Assembly: GCA_947476925.1 (NCBI GenBank)
Contig: CANJSF010000012.1
Location: 51,212-115,211, forward strand
Origin: Rhodospirillaceae bacterium
GTDB lineage: Bacteria > Pseudomonadota > Alphaproteobacteria > Rhodospirillales > Rhodospirillaceae
Length of the DNA: 64,000 nt
Direction of reading: 5' to 3'
Notes under the pieces: generated by a model
Database searches by the model: none
Told to the model about the DNA's origin: nothing
Seen by the model: the letters and a program-made list of their open reading frames with translations, nothing else
Program-made: the position numbers and the translations under genes
Shown here: positions 43,325 to 51,762 of the stretch, in pieces
Layout: every line of letters starts with the position of its first letter
Numbering within the stretch: position 1 is the stretch's first letter

Positions 43325-43837
43325 ATGCAAGGTTCCGGCAGTTCCCCTCTTAAATCGGGGGTCACAGCGAAAGTAAAATGGTTCAACCCAGCCAAAGGCT
43401 TCGGGTTTGTGGCGCCGACCGACGGGTCGCCAGACGCCTTTCTTCATGTTTCAGTCGTCCAAAGCGCCGGGTTCAAAACGTTGCGTCAGGGCGCCACCAT
43501 CACTTGTGATTTAGGTAATGGCGCGCGCGGCATGCAGGTTTCTCTGATCCACAAGGTCGACGAAAGCTCGGTCATTGACGACGCGCCGGCCTCGACAGGA
43601 GATGAAACTGTTGTCGAAGGCGAAGTAAAATTTTTCTCGGCTGATAAAGGCTACGGATTTGGCGTCGGCGCTAATGGCGGTGCGGATATCTTTATTGGTG
43701 TTGGGGCTTTGCAACGCTCGAACCTTGACCGCCTTGAGTCGGGCCAAAAAGTTCGCATGTATGTGCAGCCTGGAAAAAAAGGCCCCATGGCCACGCGCGT
43801 TGATGTGCTTTCAAGCCCGCCACAGAAGCAAAGATAA
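43325..43837 (+). CDS. two-domain cold-shock protein
   Basis: A 170-aa protein with two cold-shock domains joined by an acidic linker, as seen often in alphaproteobacteria. Domain 1 (about 12-80) has KWFNPAKGFGFVAP (RNP1-like) and DAFLHVSVV (RNP2-like). Domain 2 (about 98-165) has KFFSADKGYGFGVG and DIFIGVGAL, with the usual His of the RNP2-like motif missing. It should bind single-stranded RNA or DNA, mainly through the first domain. The gene has its own likely promoter. Confidence 0.92.
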   Translation: MQGSGSSPLKSGVTAKVKWFNPAKGFGFVAPTDGSPDAFLHVSVVQSAGFKTLRQGATITCDLGNGARGMQVSLIHKVDESSVIDDAPASTGDETVVEGEVKFFSADKGYGFGVGANGGADIFIGVGALQRSNLDRLESGQKVRMYVQPGKKGPMATRVDVLSSPPQKQR

Positions 43838-43846
43838 CTATCGGGG

Positions 43847-45043
43847 CTAAGCGTGGGCCCGTTGATGGCGATACAAATTCATTAATGCGATCAGCGATAA
43901 AACGAGCGGAAGCGCGATGATTGCGTTAACCGCAAACCACCCCAATGTGTTTTGCAACGCCCCTGAGGCAAAGGTGGCCACGCTGATAGCAGCAAAAACC
44001 AGTGTGTCATTGGTGGCCTGCGCCGTATCGCGCTCTTCCGGTCGGTAGGCGCTGGTGAGCAAGGCGGTGCCGCCAACGTACATAAAATTCCAACCCAAGC
44101 CCAAGGCCACCAGCCCAAACCAAAAGTTTGAGATGTTGGTTCCCGACAAGTTGACGGCCATACAAAATACGTTGAGGAAAAGCCCTGCAAAAATAATACG
44201 CATCGCACCCCACCGTCCGATCAATGAGCCCGTAAAAAAGCTGGGGGCAAACATGGCCAGCGCATGCCACTGAATGACAAACGCGGCATCATCAAAAGTA
44301 AAGCCGCAATCGGCCATGGAAATCGGTGTCGCGGCCATAACCAAAATCATCACGCCGTAGCCCGTCATGGCCGAGGCCGCGGCAGCAAAATATGTTGGAT
44401 CCTTCAATAGTTCGCGCCACGTACGACCAACGCGATGGGATTGAACGACCGGAGCTGCTGGCAAGCGGGCGGCTTGCAGCAAGACAATATTGACTGCGCA
44501 CAGTATGGCAATCGCGCCATAGCAACCTGCAAACACCACAGGTTCGAACAAATTGCGGGTGTGCTTGGCCAGTTCCGGCCCGGCAACGGCAGCTAGAACG
44601 CCGCCCGCCATGACCAACGAGATCGCCCGCGCCTTAAAACTCTCACCTGCCGCTTCGGCGGCGGCAAAACGATAGTAACCCCAAAATGCGTTATGCACGC
44701 CCAGCACAGCGCCGGCGGCCAGAAACATGGGGAAAGATTTTTCCCATAGAGCAAACGCCGAGGCCAACGCCCCCATTAACCCGATCAACTGGCCTAACGA
44801 AAAGCCTGCCCGACGGCCATATTTGCGCATCACCATTGCTGCTGGGTAGGTCGCAAGCATGGTCGCCACAAACTGCGCAGCCGACGGCGCTGTAGCCAAC
44901 GTTGGGCTGGCGGCCAGATAGGTGCCCGCAAGCCCGGTCGTCAGAGTGACAACTGAAACGCCGGTCATCGACAATGCTTGGGCCAAGGTCAGCACCCCGA
45001 CTGTCATGCGGCCGCCTGACGTGAATGATGCGACGCTGATCAT
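43847..45043 (-). CDS. major facilitator superfamily transporter
   Basis: A 398-aa membrane protein with about 12 hydrophobic segments. The loop 2-3 motif appears as VMRKYGRRAGFSLGQLIGL, the usual MFS signature. GPELAKHTRNLFEPVVFAG is the linker half-way, and the loop 8-9 version is GRWGAMRII. The group resembles the YnfM/ArsJ-like or unassigned MFS exporters; the substrate is unknown. It overlaps the small upstream gene by four bases (ATGA). Its end faces the cold-shock gene 9 bases away. Confidence 0.88.
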   Translation of the reverse strand: MISVASFTSGGRMTVGVLTLAQALSMTGVSVVTLTTGLAGTYLAASPTLATAPSAAQFVATMLATYPAAMVMRKYGRRAGFSLGQLIGLMGALASAFALWEKSFPMFLAAGAVLGVHNAFWGYYRFAAAEAAGESFKARAISLVMAGGVLAAVAGPELAKHTRNLFEPVVFAGCYGAIAILCAVNIVLLQAARLPAAPVVQSHRVGRTWRELLKDPTYFAAAASAMTGYGVMILVMAATPISMADCGFTFDDAAFVIQWHALAMFAPSFFTGSLIGRWGAMRIIFAGLFLNVFCMAVNLSGTNISNFWFGLVALGLGWNFMYVGGTALLTSAYRPEERDTAQATNDTLVFAAISVATFASGALQNTLGWFAVNAIIALPLVLSLIALMNLYRHQRAHA

Positions 45044-45372
45044 GGTTTTGGAGCAGGGGGCCGTGAGGGCTGGGGTTGATCCAAGTTTTTGGGCTTTTCA
45101 TTGAGCTTTGGCAAGGTAACCAGGACCACGCCCATCACTGGCGGGGGCGGTTTGGTTTTGCACATAGGCGAACCATCGTCAGCCGCGACAAGATCATAAC
45201 CATCCGGGCAGCGCAGCGGCATACTGTTGGTAATTTCATTGATGACTTGAAGCGCACCCCGAAAAGCCGCAACCGCCAAAAACACAAGCAAAGTCAGCAC
45301 CAGCGCGCCCAAAATACCAACGGCATTTCGGATGAATTTCGCACGAGTTGTGGGTGCCAAGCGTGATGACAT
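45040..45372 (-). CDS. small membrane protein of unknown function
   Basis: A 110-aa protein with one membrane helix (about residues 20-42, VGILGALVLTLLVFLAVAAF), a probable periplasmic part with two cysteines (RCPDGYDLVAADDGSPMCK) and a Pro/Lys-rich tail (QPQPSRPPAPKP). I do not recognise the family. The ATGA overlap with the MFS gene supports a real gene and a shared transcript. The start at 45372 (MSSRLAP) is chosen because the 11 residues before it look like leader. Confidence 0.6.
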   Translation of the reverse strand: MSSRLAPTTRAKFIRNAVGILGALVLTLLVFLAVAAFRGALQVINEITNSMPLRCPDGYDLVAADDGSPMCKTKPPPPVMGVVLVTLPKLNEKPKNLDQPQPSRPPAPKP

Positions 45373-45520
45373 TTCCTGTTTATAAACAATCACGCGGTGT
45401 GGCAAAAGCGGAGAGGTTGGTTGTGGCCCCCAAGGATCGAACTTGCGTGGACGCCAAAATCAGTTATGAGACTTGTCACACGCGCGTCATGAACTTCTCA
45501 TACGAGCCAACGGTTCCCAT

Positions 45521-45943
45521 ATGCCCTCGCCGAGCTCACAAGCCAAAGAACCAACAGCGTTAGACCGTATCCGCAAAGCAGGTTTGCGACCCACGCGCCA
45601 ACGTTTGGCGCTGGCAAAGTTGTTATTTGCCAATGGGTCGCGCCATGTGACGCCGGAATCGCTGTTCAATGAGGCCCGCAGCAAGCGGGTGAATTTATCG
45701 CTGGCTACGGTCTACAACGCGCTACACGATTTTACCGAATGCGGCCTGCTGCGCGAGATTTCGATCGAGGCTGGGCGGTCGTACTTCGACACCAACACCA
45801 CCGAGCACCATCATTTTTACTTCGAACGCACGGGAAAACTGCAAGACGTCTCCCTCGACAGCGTTCGAATTACCAGCCTGCCCGACGCTCCTCCGGGCGA
45901 AAAGGTCAAGCGCGTGGATGTTGTCATCCGGCTGGCCAAGTAG
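45521..45943 (+). CDS. irr: Irr-type Fur-family iron response regulator
   Basis: A 140-aa Fur-superfamily regulator. LRPTRQRLALAKLLFANGSRHVTPESLF and LSLATVYNALHDFTECGLLRE form the winged helix; the metal/heme region EHHHFYFERTG carries the triple histidine that marks Irr. The N-terminal heme-regulatory GCPWHD motif of Bradyrhizobium Irr is absent, as in several other alphaproteobacterial Irr proteins. Irr senses heme availability and binds iron-control-element sites. One such site is found 36 bases after its stop, before rubrerythrin. An upstream TTG at 45473 is an alternative start; neither has a clear ribosome site. Confidence 0.85.
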   Translation: MPSPSSQAKEPTALDRIRKAGLRPTRQRLALAKLLFANGSRHVTPESLFNEARSKRVNLSLATVYNALHDFTECGLLREISIEAGRSYFDTNTTEHHHFYFERTGKLQDVSLDSVRITSLPDAPPGEKVKRVDVVIRLAK

Positions 45944-45978
45944 GTCAGTGTCGCAAGCGACCTGCGAATCGTTCTCGA

Positions 45979-45995
45979 TTTAGAATAATTCTAAA
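45979..45995. promoter_or_regulatory. iron-control-element (Irr box)
   Basis: The perfect palindrome TTTAGAATAATTCTAAA (7-base arms, 3-base centre) matches the consensus bound by Irr in alphaproteobacteria. It lies between irr and rubrerythrin, 5 bases upstream of a TTGACA -35 element, so Irr could control rubrerythrin and the genes after it. Confidence 0.85.
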
Positions 45996-46000
45996 ATCCG

Positions 46001-46029
46001 TTGACAGCCCCATCTCCTGGCGATATGCC
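46001..46029 (+). promoter_or_regulatory. candidate promoter of rubrerythrin
   Basis: A consensus TTGACA (46001-46006) and, 17 bases on, TATGCC (46024-46029) as a weak -10. The Irr box abuts its upstream side, a position more typical of an activator or of partial repression than of blocking the -10. Confidence 0.5.
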
Positions 46030-46072
46030 TAGCGGAGTCGATTTGACATTTTATTTTTAACAGGAGGGACCA

Positions 46073-46492
46073 ATGGCCAATCTCAAAGGATCGAAAACCG
46101 AAGGTAACTTGAAAGCGGCGTTTGCCGGCGAAAGCCAAGCCAATCGCCGTTATTTGTACTTCGCTCAAAAAGCCGACGTTGAAGGTCACAATGACGTATC
46201 GGCCTTGTTCCGCTCGACGGCGGAAGGCGAAACCGGTCATGCTTTCGGCCACTTGGAATACCTGGAAGTCGTGGGCGACCCGGCCACCGGCCATCCGATC
46301 GGCGAGACCAAGCTGAACTTAAAAGCTTCTGTTGCTGGAGAAACTCACGAGTACACCGACATGTACCCGGGTATGGCCAAGTCGGCCCGCGAAGAAGGCT
46401 TTGAAGAAATTGCTGACTGGTTTGAGACTTTGGCGAAAGCAGAGAAGTCGCATGCTGGCCGTTTCCAAAAAGCTTTGGACTCGATGGGCTAA
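46073..46492 (+). CDS. rubrerythrin (short form)
   Basis: A 139-aa diiron protein, a peroxide-reducing member of the ferritin-like superfamily. The helix motifs [18 protein letters not shown] and [17 protein letters not shown] carry the first set of Glu and His ligands, and [27 protein letters not shown] the second. The C-terminal rubredoxin domain of classical rubrerythrins is absent, as expected for the alphaproteobacterial short form. AGGAGG lies 6 bases before the ATG, and a strong terminator follows, so the gene can be made in excess of its neighbours. Confidence 0.95.
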   Translation: MANLKGSKTEGNLKAAFAGESQANRRYLYFAQKADVEGHNDVSALFRSTAEGETGHAFGHLEYLEVVGDPATGHPIGETKLNLKASVAGETHEYTDMYPGMAKSAREEGFEEIADWFETLAKAEKSHAGRFQKALDSMG

Positions 46493-46504
46493 CGACACCG
46501 AACC

Positions 46505-46541
46505 AAAACCGGCCGGGGCTTTTCGCCTCGGCCGGTTTTTT
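46505..46541 (+). terminator. Rho-independent terminator after rubrerythrin
   Basis: The arms AACCGGCCG (46507-46515) and CGGCCGGTT (46529-46537), extended by a further four pairs inside, are followed by a T-run. Readthrough to the Fe-S oxidoreductase gene is possible, since that gene starts only 32 bases on. Confidence 0.88.
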
Positions 46542-46572
46542 ATGTCTTGATGTCATTTTGAAAGGTCGATCG

Positions 46573-47901
46573 ATGCGCGAGGGCAGTCTGCAAGCACCCA
46601 CACGACACGTCATCGATTGGCAAAACCCGGACTTCAGCGACGAAGCCAAGCTTGATGCCGAGATGCGTCGTCAGTTCGACATCTGTCACGGGTGTCGCCG
46701 GTGTTTTAATTTATGCGATTCATTTCCGCGCTTGTTCGATTTGGTTGACGCCGCCGGAGACGATGAGTTGCATGGCGTAAAAAGCGCAGATTTTAAGCCG
46801 GTCGTAGATGCCTGCACGCTCTGCGACATGTGCTACATGACCAAGTGCCCCTACGTGCCGCCGCACGAGTTCAACATCGACTTTCCGCACCTCATGCTCC
46901 GCTATCGCGTAGCTGAACGCGCCAAGCACGGAACGCCATTTTGGGACAAGCAACTCACCGAGACGGACCGAAACGGTGATTTAGCTTCTCTGATGCCGGG
47001 CATTGCCAACTGGGCATCGGGTCGCGGCAACAACTTCACGCGGCCGTTGCTTGAAAAAGTGGCTGACGTGGACCGCAATGTCGAGCTACCGAAGTTTCAC
47101 GGCCAAACATTTACAGCTTTTGCAAAAGCCAACCCGCCCACCATCAATACCGATGCGCCTGCCAAAAAGCGCCAAGCCGTGATCTATGCGACGTGCTTTG
47201 CCAACTACAACAACCCCGACATTGGCAAAGCGGCTTTGGCTGTACTGGCCAAAAACGGCGTGCATGCTGAAGTGGTCTACCCGGGTTGCTGCGGCATGCC
47301 GCAGCTGGAGCAGGGCGATTTAGCCCGCGTAGCTGAAAAGGCTAAAGCCGTTGCGGCTGCGCTGAGACCGCACATTGATGCCGGCAAAGATGTGATTGCG
47401 CTTGTTCCGTCATGCAGCCTGATGATGAAATTTGAGTGGCCATTGATTGTTCCCGATGACGAAAATGTGAAAGTGTTGGCTGCCGCAACGTTTGATGTGT
47501 GCGAATACGTCGTCGATATTGCTTCTAAAGAAGGGTTGGCTCCTGGATTAAATGCCGGCGCCAGCGTCGCGCTTCATTTCGCCTGCCACGCCCGCGCCCA
47601 GAACATGGGCGCCAAAGCCGCCGAGATGCTGCGTTTAATACCTCAAGCCGACGTCGCGGTGATCGAGCGTTGCTCGGGTCACGGGGGGTCGTGGGGTGTG
47701 AAAAAAGCAAACTTCGAGGTGGCCACTAAGTTTGCGCGCCAGACAGTGCGCAAAGCCGCCGATGCCAATAAAACCTATTTGGCCTCTGAGTGCCCATTAG
47801 CAGGCAAGCACTTGGCGCAAGGGTTGGGCACGGGCGAAAACGCCAAAAGCGTTGAATCGCTGCACCCGATTCAAATTTTTGCCAAAGCTTACGGATTATA
47901 A
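46573..47901 (+). CDS. Fe-S oxidoreductase (GlpC/HdrD-like, CCG domains)
   Basis: A 442-aa protein of the heterodisulfide-reductase/GlpC kind. Two [4Fe-4S] motifs appear in CHGCRRCFNLCDSFP and CTLCDMCYMTKCPY, and two cysteine-rich CCG domains follow (YPGCCGMPQLEQG; FACHARAQ with a later ERCSGHGGSWG). It is expected to carry electrons, possibly to rubrerythrin. The order rubrerythrin, this protein and DUF3501 is conserved in alpha- and other proteobacteria. The ATG at 46573 has GAAAGG upstream. Confidence 0.9.
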   Translation: MREGSLQAPTRHVIDWQNPDFSDEAKLDAEMRRQFDICHGCRRCFNLCDSFPRLFDLVDAAGDDELHGVKSADFKPVVDACTLCDMCYMTKCPYVPPHEFNIDFPHLMLRYRVAERAKHGTPFWDKQLTETDRNGDLASLMPGIANWASGRGNNFTRPLLEKVADVDRNVELPKFHGQTFTAFAKANPPTINTDAPAKKRQAVIYATCFANYNNPDIGKAALAVLAKNGVHAEVVYPGCCGMPQLEQGDLARVAEKAKAVAAALRPHIDAGKDVIALVPSCSLMMKFEWPLIVPDDENVKVLAAATFDVCEYVVDIASKEGLAPGLNAGASVALHFACHARAQNMGAKAAEMLRLIPQADVAVIERCSGHGGSWGVKKANFEVATKFARQTVRKAADANKTYLASECPLAGKHLAQGLGTGENAKSVESLHPIQIFAKAYGL

Positions 47902-47912
47902 AATCGCATCGC

Positions 47913-48500
47913 ATGACCAAACCCCTCATCACCGCCGCCGACATTATGCCCATGGCCGAGTACGCCAAGATTCGGCGTGACCACCGCAAAGCCTTGGTGC
48001 AGGTGAAGAAAAATCGCCGATTGGAAGTGGGGCCGTTTGCGACGTTTCATTTCGAGAACTACGACACGATGTGGGCGCAAATTCATGAAATGCTCTACAT
48101 CGAAAAGGGCGGTGACGAACAATTGCAGGGCGAGCTTGAGTCCTACAACCCGCTCATTCCCAAAGGCCGCGAATTGGTGGCCACCATGCTGATCGAAATT
48201 GAGGACGAAATTAAGCGCGCGCGGATTTTGGCTACTCTCGGTCACATCGAAGACACCATTAGTATTTCGTTCGGGGCCGAGAAAGTAATGGCCACCCCCG
48301 TCGACACCGCCGAGCGCACGACCCCCGACGGCAAAACCTCGGCCGTGCATTTCTTGCGGTTTTCCATGACCGACAATCAGGCCACGCAATTCAAGTTGCC
48401 GGGCACACAAGTGTTATTGGGAATTGCGCACGCCAACTATGGACATATTGCGGTGATGCCCGAAAGCACGCGCGCCGAGCTGACCAAAGATTTGGCGTAG
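47913..48500 (+). CDS. DUF3501 protein
   Basis: A 195-aa protein of the DUF3501 family. It has ITAADIMPMAEYAKIRRDHRKALVQVKKNRRLEVGP, then FHFENYDTMWAQIHEMLYIEKGG, typical of the family, with no membrane segment. No activity is established, but it is nearly always encoded after the Fe-S oxidoreductase, here 11 bases later. I infer a role with rubrerythrin in peroxide or iron stress. Confidence 0.88.
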   Translation: MTKPLITAADIMPMAEYAKIRRDHRKALVQVKKNRRLEVGPFATFHFENYDTMWAQIHEMLYIEKGGDEQLQGELESYNPLIPKGRELVATMLIEIEDEIKRARILATLGHIEDTISISFGAEKVMATPVDTAERTTPDGKTSAVHFLRFSMTDNQATQFKLPGTQVLLGIAHANYGHIAVMPESTRAELTKDLA

Positions 48501-48509
48501 ATATTCAGC

Positions 48510-49199
48510 TTATTCGATTTTTTCCTGGGGGTAAGCACCCCAGAATTGGTCGCGCTTTAGCCAGCCTTGCAGGCCATTGATCTCGACGCGACAGAACGGC
48601 CCGTCTCCGGGGCAACGTTGAATGTCGATCACCACGCCGGGCTCGAGCATGGCGAGCGTGTCGGCTTGATCGACGTTGGCTTTGCGTAACGCCTGCGCAT
48701 CGCCTTTAATCATGCCGGTGCGCCGCCCGCTGAGCATGCTTTGATGCACCCAACCTTCGGCGCCATCAGCATCTCGGATCTGACGCCAGGTTTCAAATTC
48801 AGCAATCACTTCGACGGGCAAGCGACGGCGCATGTAAATCCACTCGACCGGGTAGCGCACCCCAGGGCCGGTGCGCAAATTCACGGGGTCGGTGCGAAGC
48901 GAGACAAAGCGCGGAATTGGCAGCGAGGGTTCGGCTCCGGCCGCTGTGCTGTTTTCGTTTGGGCCCGCCTCAGGCGCGAGTGTTGGGGCAGGTTTTTCTG
49001 CCGCCGGTTCAGCTTTTTTTGCCGGCGCTGGCTTGGTTGCAGGCTTAGGCGCCGCTGGCTTGGAGGCTGCAGGCTTGGACGCGGCCGGTGGCGTGGCCTG
49101 TGGTTGAGCGTATGCGGCATGGCTGATGCCGGCCAAGGCCGTCAAGGCAGCAACGCGGAACAAATAAAGCGCGGTTGGCACGGGTGATAAATGCCTCAT
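48510..49199 (-). CDS. exported SH3-domain protein
   Basis: A 229-aa protein with a signal peptide (about residues 1-31, ending HAAYAQ), a long Pro/Ala/Lys-rich low-complexity region (about 33-85) and two bacterial SH3-like parts: VNLRTGPGVRYPVEWIYMRRRLPVEVIAEFETWRQIRD, then LEPGVVIDIQRCPGDGPFCRVEINGLQGWLKRDQFWG. This is the DUF1058/SH3_4 type, common in alphaproteobacteria, thought to bind cell-wall components. The start at 49199 (MRHLSP) begins the signal peptide directly. It is divergent from the dehydrogenase gene. Confidence 0.85.
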   Translation of the reverse strand: MRHLSPVPTALYLFRVAALTALAGISHAAYAQPQATPPAASKPAASKPAAPKPATKPAPAKKAEPAAEKPAPTLAPEAGPNENSTAAGAEPSLPIPRFVSLRTDPVNLRTGPGVRYPVEWIYMRRRLPVEVIAEFETWRQIRDADGAEGWVHQSMLSGRRTGMIKGDAQALRKANVDQADTLAMLEPGVVIDIQRCPGDGPFCRVEINGLQGWLKRDQFWGAYPQEKIE

Positions 49200-49335
49200 G
49201 AACGTCGATGGTTCTTTTTGCCTCGGATTTGCGCGCTTGGCAACGCGGTGGTGCACTCATGCGCTCAGATACCTAGACAAGCCGGGGCGCGGTTGGTACG
49301 GCTTGCCCATCAACAAATGCTCGGTCGTCCAATCC

Positions 49336-50331
49336 GTGCCACAAGCTTTGAAAGCCAAACCATCTGTCGTCGTCACCCGCAAGCTTCCGGAAGCGGTGGA
49401 AACGCGCATGATGGAACTGTTCGATGTTCACCTGAACGTCGATGATCGCCCGTTTTCGCGCGCGGATTTAGTGAGCGCAATCAAAACCTGCGATGTTCTG
49501 GTGCCTAACCTGGCCGACACCATTGATGCGGCTTTGCTGGCCGAGGCCGGGCCAAAACTGAAACTGATTGCCAACTTTGGCAATGGCGTGGACCATATTG
49601 ATGTGGCGGCCGCCCACAAGCGCGGCATTGGCGTGACCAACACCCCCGACGTGCTTACCGAAGATACGGCCGACATGGCTATGGCGCTGATCATCGCCGT
49701 GCCCCGCCGGTTGGTGGAGGGTGCGCGCCTGATCCGTGAGGGGCGCTTCAAAGGCTGGAGCCCGACGCACATGTTGGGCCACCGGATGTGGGGCAAACGG
49801 CTGGGGATTATCGGCATGGGCCGGATTGGCACGGCCGTGGCGCGCCGCGCGCGCGGCTTTGGCATGGCGATCCACTACCACAACCGTCGCCGCCTGCACC
49901 CCGACATCGAAGGAGAGGTCGAAGCCACCTACTGGGAAAGCCTTGATCAAATGTTGGCGCGGGTAGACGTACTGTCGATTCATTGCCCACATACGCCCGC
50001 GACATTTCACTTAATGTCGGAGCGACGCCTTAAGCTGCTCAAGCCGCTTGCGTACATCGTGAATGTGGCGCGTGGTGAAATTGTCGACGAATCGGCGTTG
50101 ATCAAGCTGCTGGAGCAAAAGCAGTTGGCGGGGGCGGGCCTTGATGTATTCGAACACGAAGCGGGCGTGAACGCCAAGCTACTGGCCATGGATAATGTTG
50201 TGCTGTTGCCGCACATGGGCTCGGCCACCATCGAAAGCCGAATCAACATGGGTGAGAAGGTGATCATCAACATCCGCGCATTTATGGATGGCCACGCACT
50301 GCCCGATCGCGTGCTGCCGACGCAGGGTTAG
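49336..50331 (+). CDS. D-isomer-specific 2-hydroxyacid dehydrogenase
   Basis: A 331-aa NAD(P)-dependent enzyme of the glyoxylate/hydroxypyruvate reductase group. The nucleotide motif is LGIIGMGRIGTAVARRARGFG; the catalytic Arg is in VNVARGEIVD, Glu in FEHEAG and His in PHMGSAT. It should reduce glyoxylate or hydroxypyruvate, or oxidise D-glycerate. The true start is uncertain: homology begins at about KPSVVVTRKLP, so I chose GTG at 49336; a TTG at 49348 is possible, and an ATG at 49198 would add 46 unlike residues and overlap the divergent gene. Confidence 0.88.
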   Translation: MPQALKAKPSVVVTRKLPEAVETRMMELFDVHLNVDDRPFSRADLVSAIKTCDVLVPNLADTIDAALLAEAGPKLKLIANFGNGVDHIDVAAAHKRGIGVTNTPDVLTEDTADMAMALIIAVPRRLVEGARLIREGRFKGWSPTHMLGHRMWGKRLGIIGMGRIGTAVARRARGFGMAIHYHNRRRLHPDIEGEVEATYWESLDQMLARVDVLSIHCPHTPATFHLMSERRLKLLKPLAYIVNVARGEIVDESALIKLLEQKQLAGAGLDVFEHEAGVNAKLLAMDNVVLLPHMGSATIESRINMGEKVIINIRAFMDGHALPDRVLPTQG

Positions 50332-50361
50332 GCCGATTTCGCGGCCACAACGTCACGCGCC

Positions 50362-51762
50362 GTGATCACCACCTCATCGCTCGTCGTGCGGCCCATCGCC
50401 TATCGCGACCCCATTGTGGCGTTTGCACCTGTGGCATCGAATTCGTACGCGGTGCTGCTGGATGGCATTGGCGGCGCGCAATCGCGCTTTGCTTATATTG
50501 CCATCGACCCCTTTGAATCGCTTTGCGTGAAATCAGGTGATTTAGAGACCGACCCCTTTGCTGCGTTGCGCGATAGTTTGGCCCGCAACCGTATTCATCA
50601 CGACGGCGCTGATTTGCCCGCGCCGTTCCTTGGCGGGGCAATAGGGTTTGTTGGTTATGAAGTTGGCCACGCGCTGGAGCATTTACCGCCGCGCAAAGGC
50701 GCGACTTTTCCGTTTGATCTGGCGTTTGGTTTTTATGATGTCGTGGCCGTATTCGACCTGACGCTTCGCCAGGCATGGATCGTGTCGTCGGGTTTGCCGG
50801 AAACCAGCGCGGGCTTGCGCCGTGCGCGCGCCGAGCAGCGAGCCGCCGAGCTTGAACAGCGGTTAGGCAACGCGGCGTTGCCAAAAGTGACCGACGCCGC
50901 CGGCGGGGCATGGATCGCCGACCTCGGTGAACAGTCTTATCAAGCCAAAGCTGAAACAATTATCACTTACATTCGCGCTGGTGATATTTTTCAAGCCAAC
51001 CTGACGCAGCGTTGGTTAGCCGCATGGCCGCAGACCACCACAGCGTTTGCACTTTATCGACGGCTGTTAAAGTTGTCAGCCGCACCTTTTGCTGCCTACC
51101 TGTCGCTGAGCTCAGACTCTACAATCATCTCGGCCTCACCCGAGCGATTCTTAAGCGTTGATCACATCGGCAACGTGGAAACACGGCCCATTAAAGGCAC
51201 GCGCCCGCGCGGGATTACACCTGAACAAGACCGCGCGCTGGCCGCCGAGTTACATGCCTCGCCCAAGGACCGCGCAGAAAATTTGATGATCGTTGATCTG
51301 TTGCGCAACGATTTGTCGCGCGTCTGTCGCCCTGGCTCAGTTAAGGTGCCGACGCTGTGCGGTCTTGAGACCTTTCCAACCGTGCATCACCTTGTTTCGG
51401 TGGTGACCGGCCAGTTGCGGCCTGAATGTTCCGCCGTAGATTTGCTGGCCGCGTGCTTTCCGGGCGGATCGGTGACGGGTGCACCCAAAATTCGGGCCAT
51501 GGAGATTATTCACGAACTGGAACCCGCCGCGCGTGGACCCTATTGCGGCAGCGTGGCGTGGTTGGGTTTTGACGGCGCCATGGATTCCTCCATTGTCATC
51601 CGCACGCTCGTTCGGGCCGGTGACAAATTAATCGCGCAGGCTGGCGGTGGCGTGGTTGCAGATTCCGTTCCGGCACAGGAGTATGCGGAAAGCGTTTTGA
51701 AAGCTCAGCCACTCTTGGCGGCGCTCACAGGACATAGCCAGTTTACATGCGCGTCTGTTTAA
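50362..51762 (+). CDS. pabB: aminodeoxychorismate synthase component I
   Basis: A 466-aa chorismate-using enzyme in folate synthesis, making 4-amino-4-deoxychorismate with ammonia from a glutamine amidotransferase. The catalytic lysine sits in RPIKGTRPRG, characteristic of PabB rather than anthranilate synthase. IVDLLRNDLSRVC, VTGAPKIRAMEII and GGGVVADSVPAQEYAE are family signatures. It begins with GTG 30 bases after the dehydrogenase and overlaps pabC by 16 bases, which implies coupled translation. Confidence 0.92.
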   Translation: MITTSSLVVRPIAYRDPIVAFAPVASNSYAVLLDGIGGAQSRFAYIAIDPFESLCVKSGDLETDPFAALRDSLARNRIHHDGADLPAPFLGGAIGFVGYEVGHALEHLPPRKGATFPFDLAFGFYDVVAVFDLTLRQAWIVSSGLPETSAGLRRARAEQRAAELEQRLGNAALPKVTDAAGGAWIADLGEQSYQAKAETIITYIRAGDIFQANLTQRWLAAWPQTTTAFALYRRLLKLSAAPFAAYLSLSSDSTIISASPERFLSVDHIGNVETRPIKGTRPRGITPEQDRALAAELHASPKDRAENLMIVDLLRNDLSRVCRPGSVKVPTLCGLETFPTVHHLVSVVTGQLRPECSAVDLLAACFPGGSVTGAPKIRAMEIIHELEPAARGPYCGSVAWLGFDGAMDSSIVIRTLVRAGDKLIAQAGGGVVADSVPAQEYAESVLKAQPLLAALTGHSQFTCASV

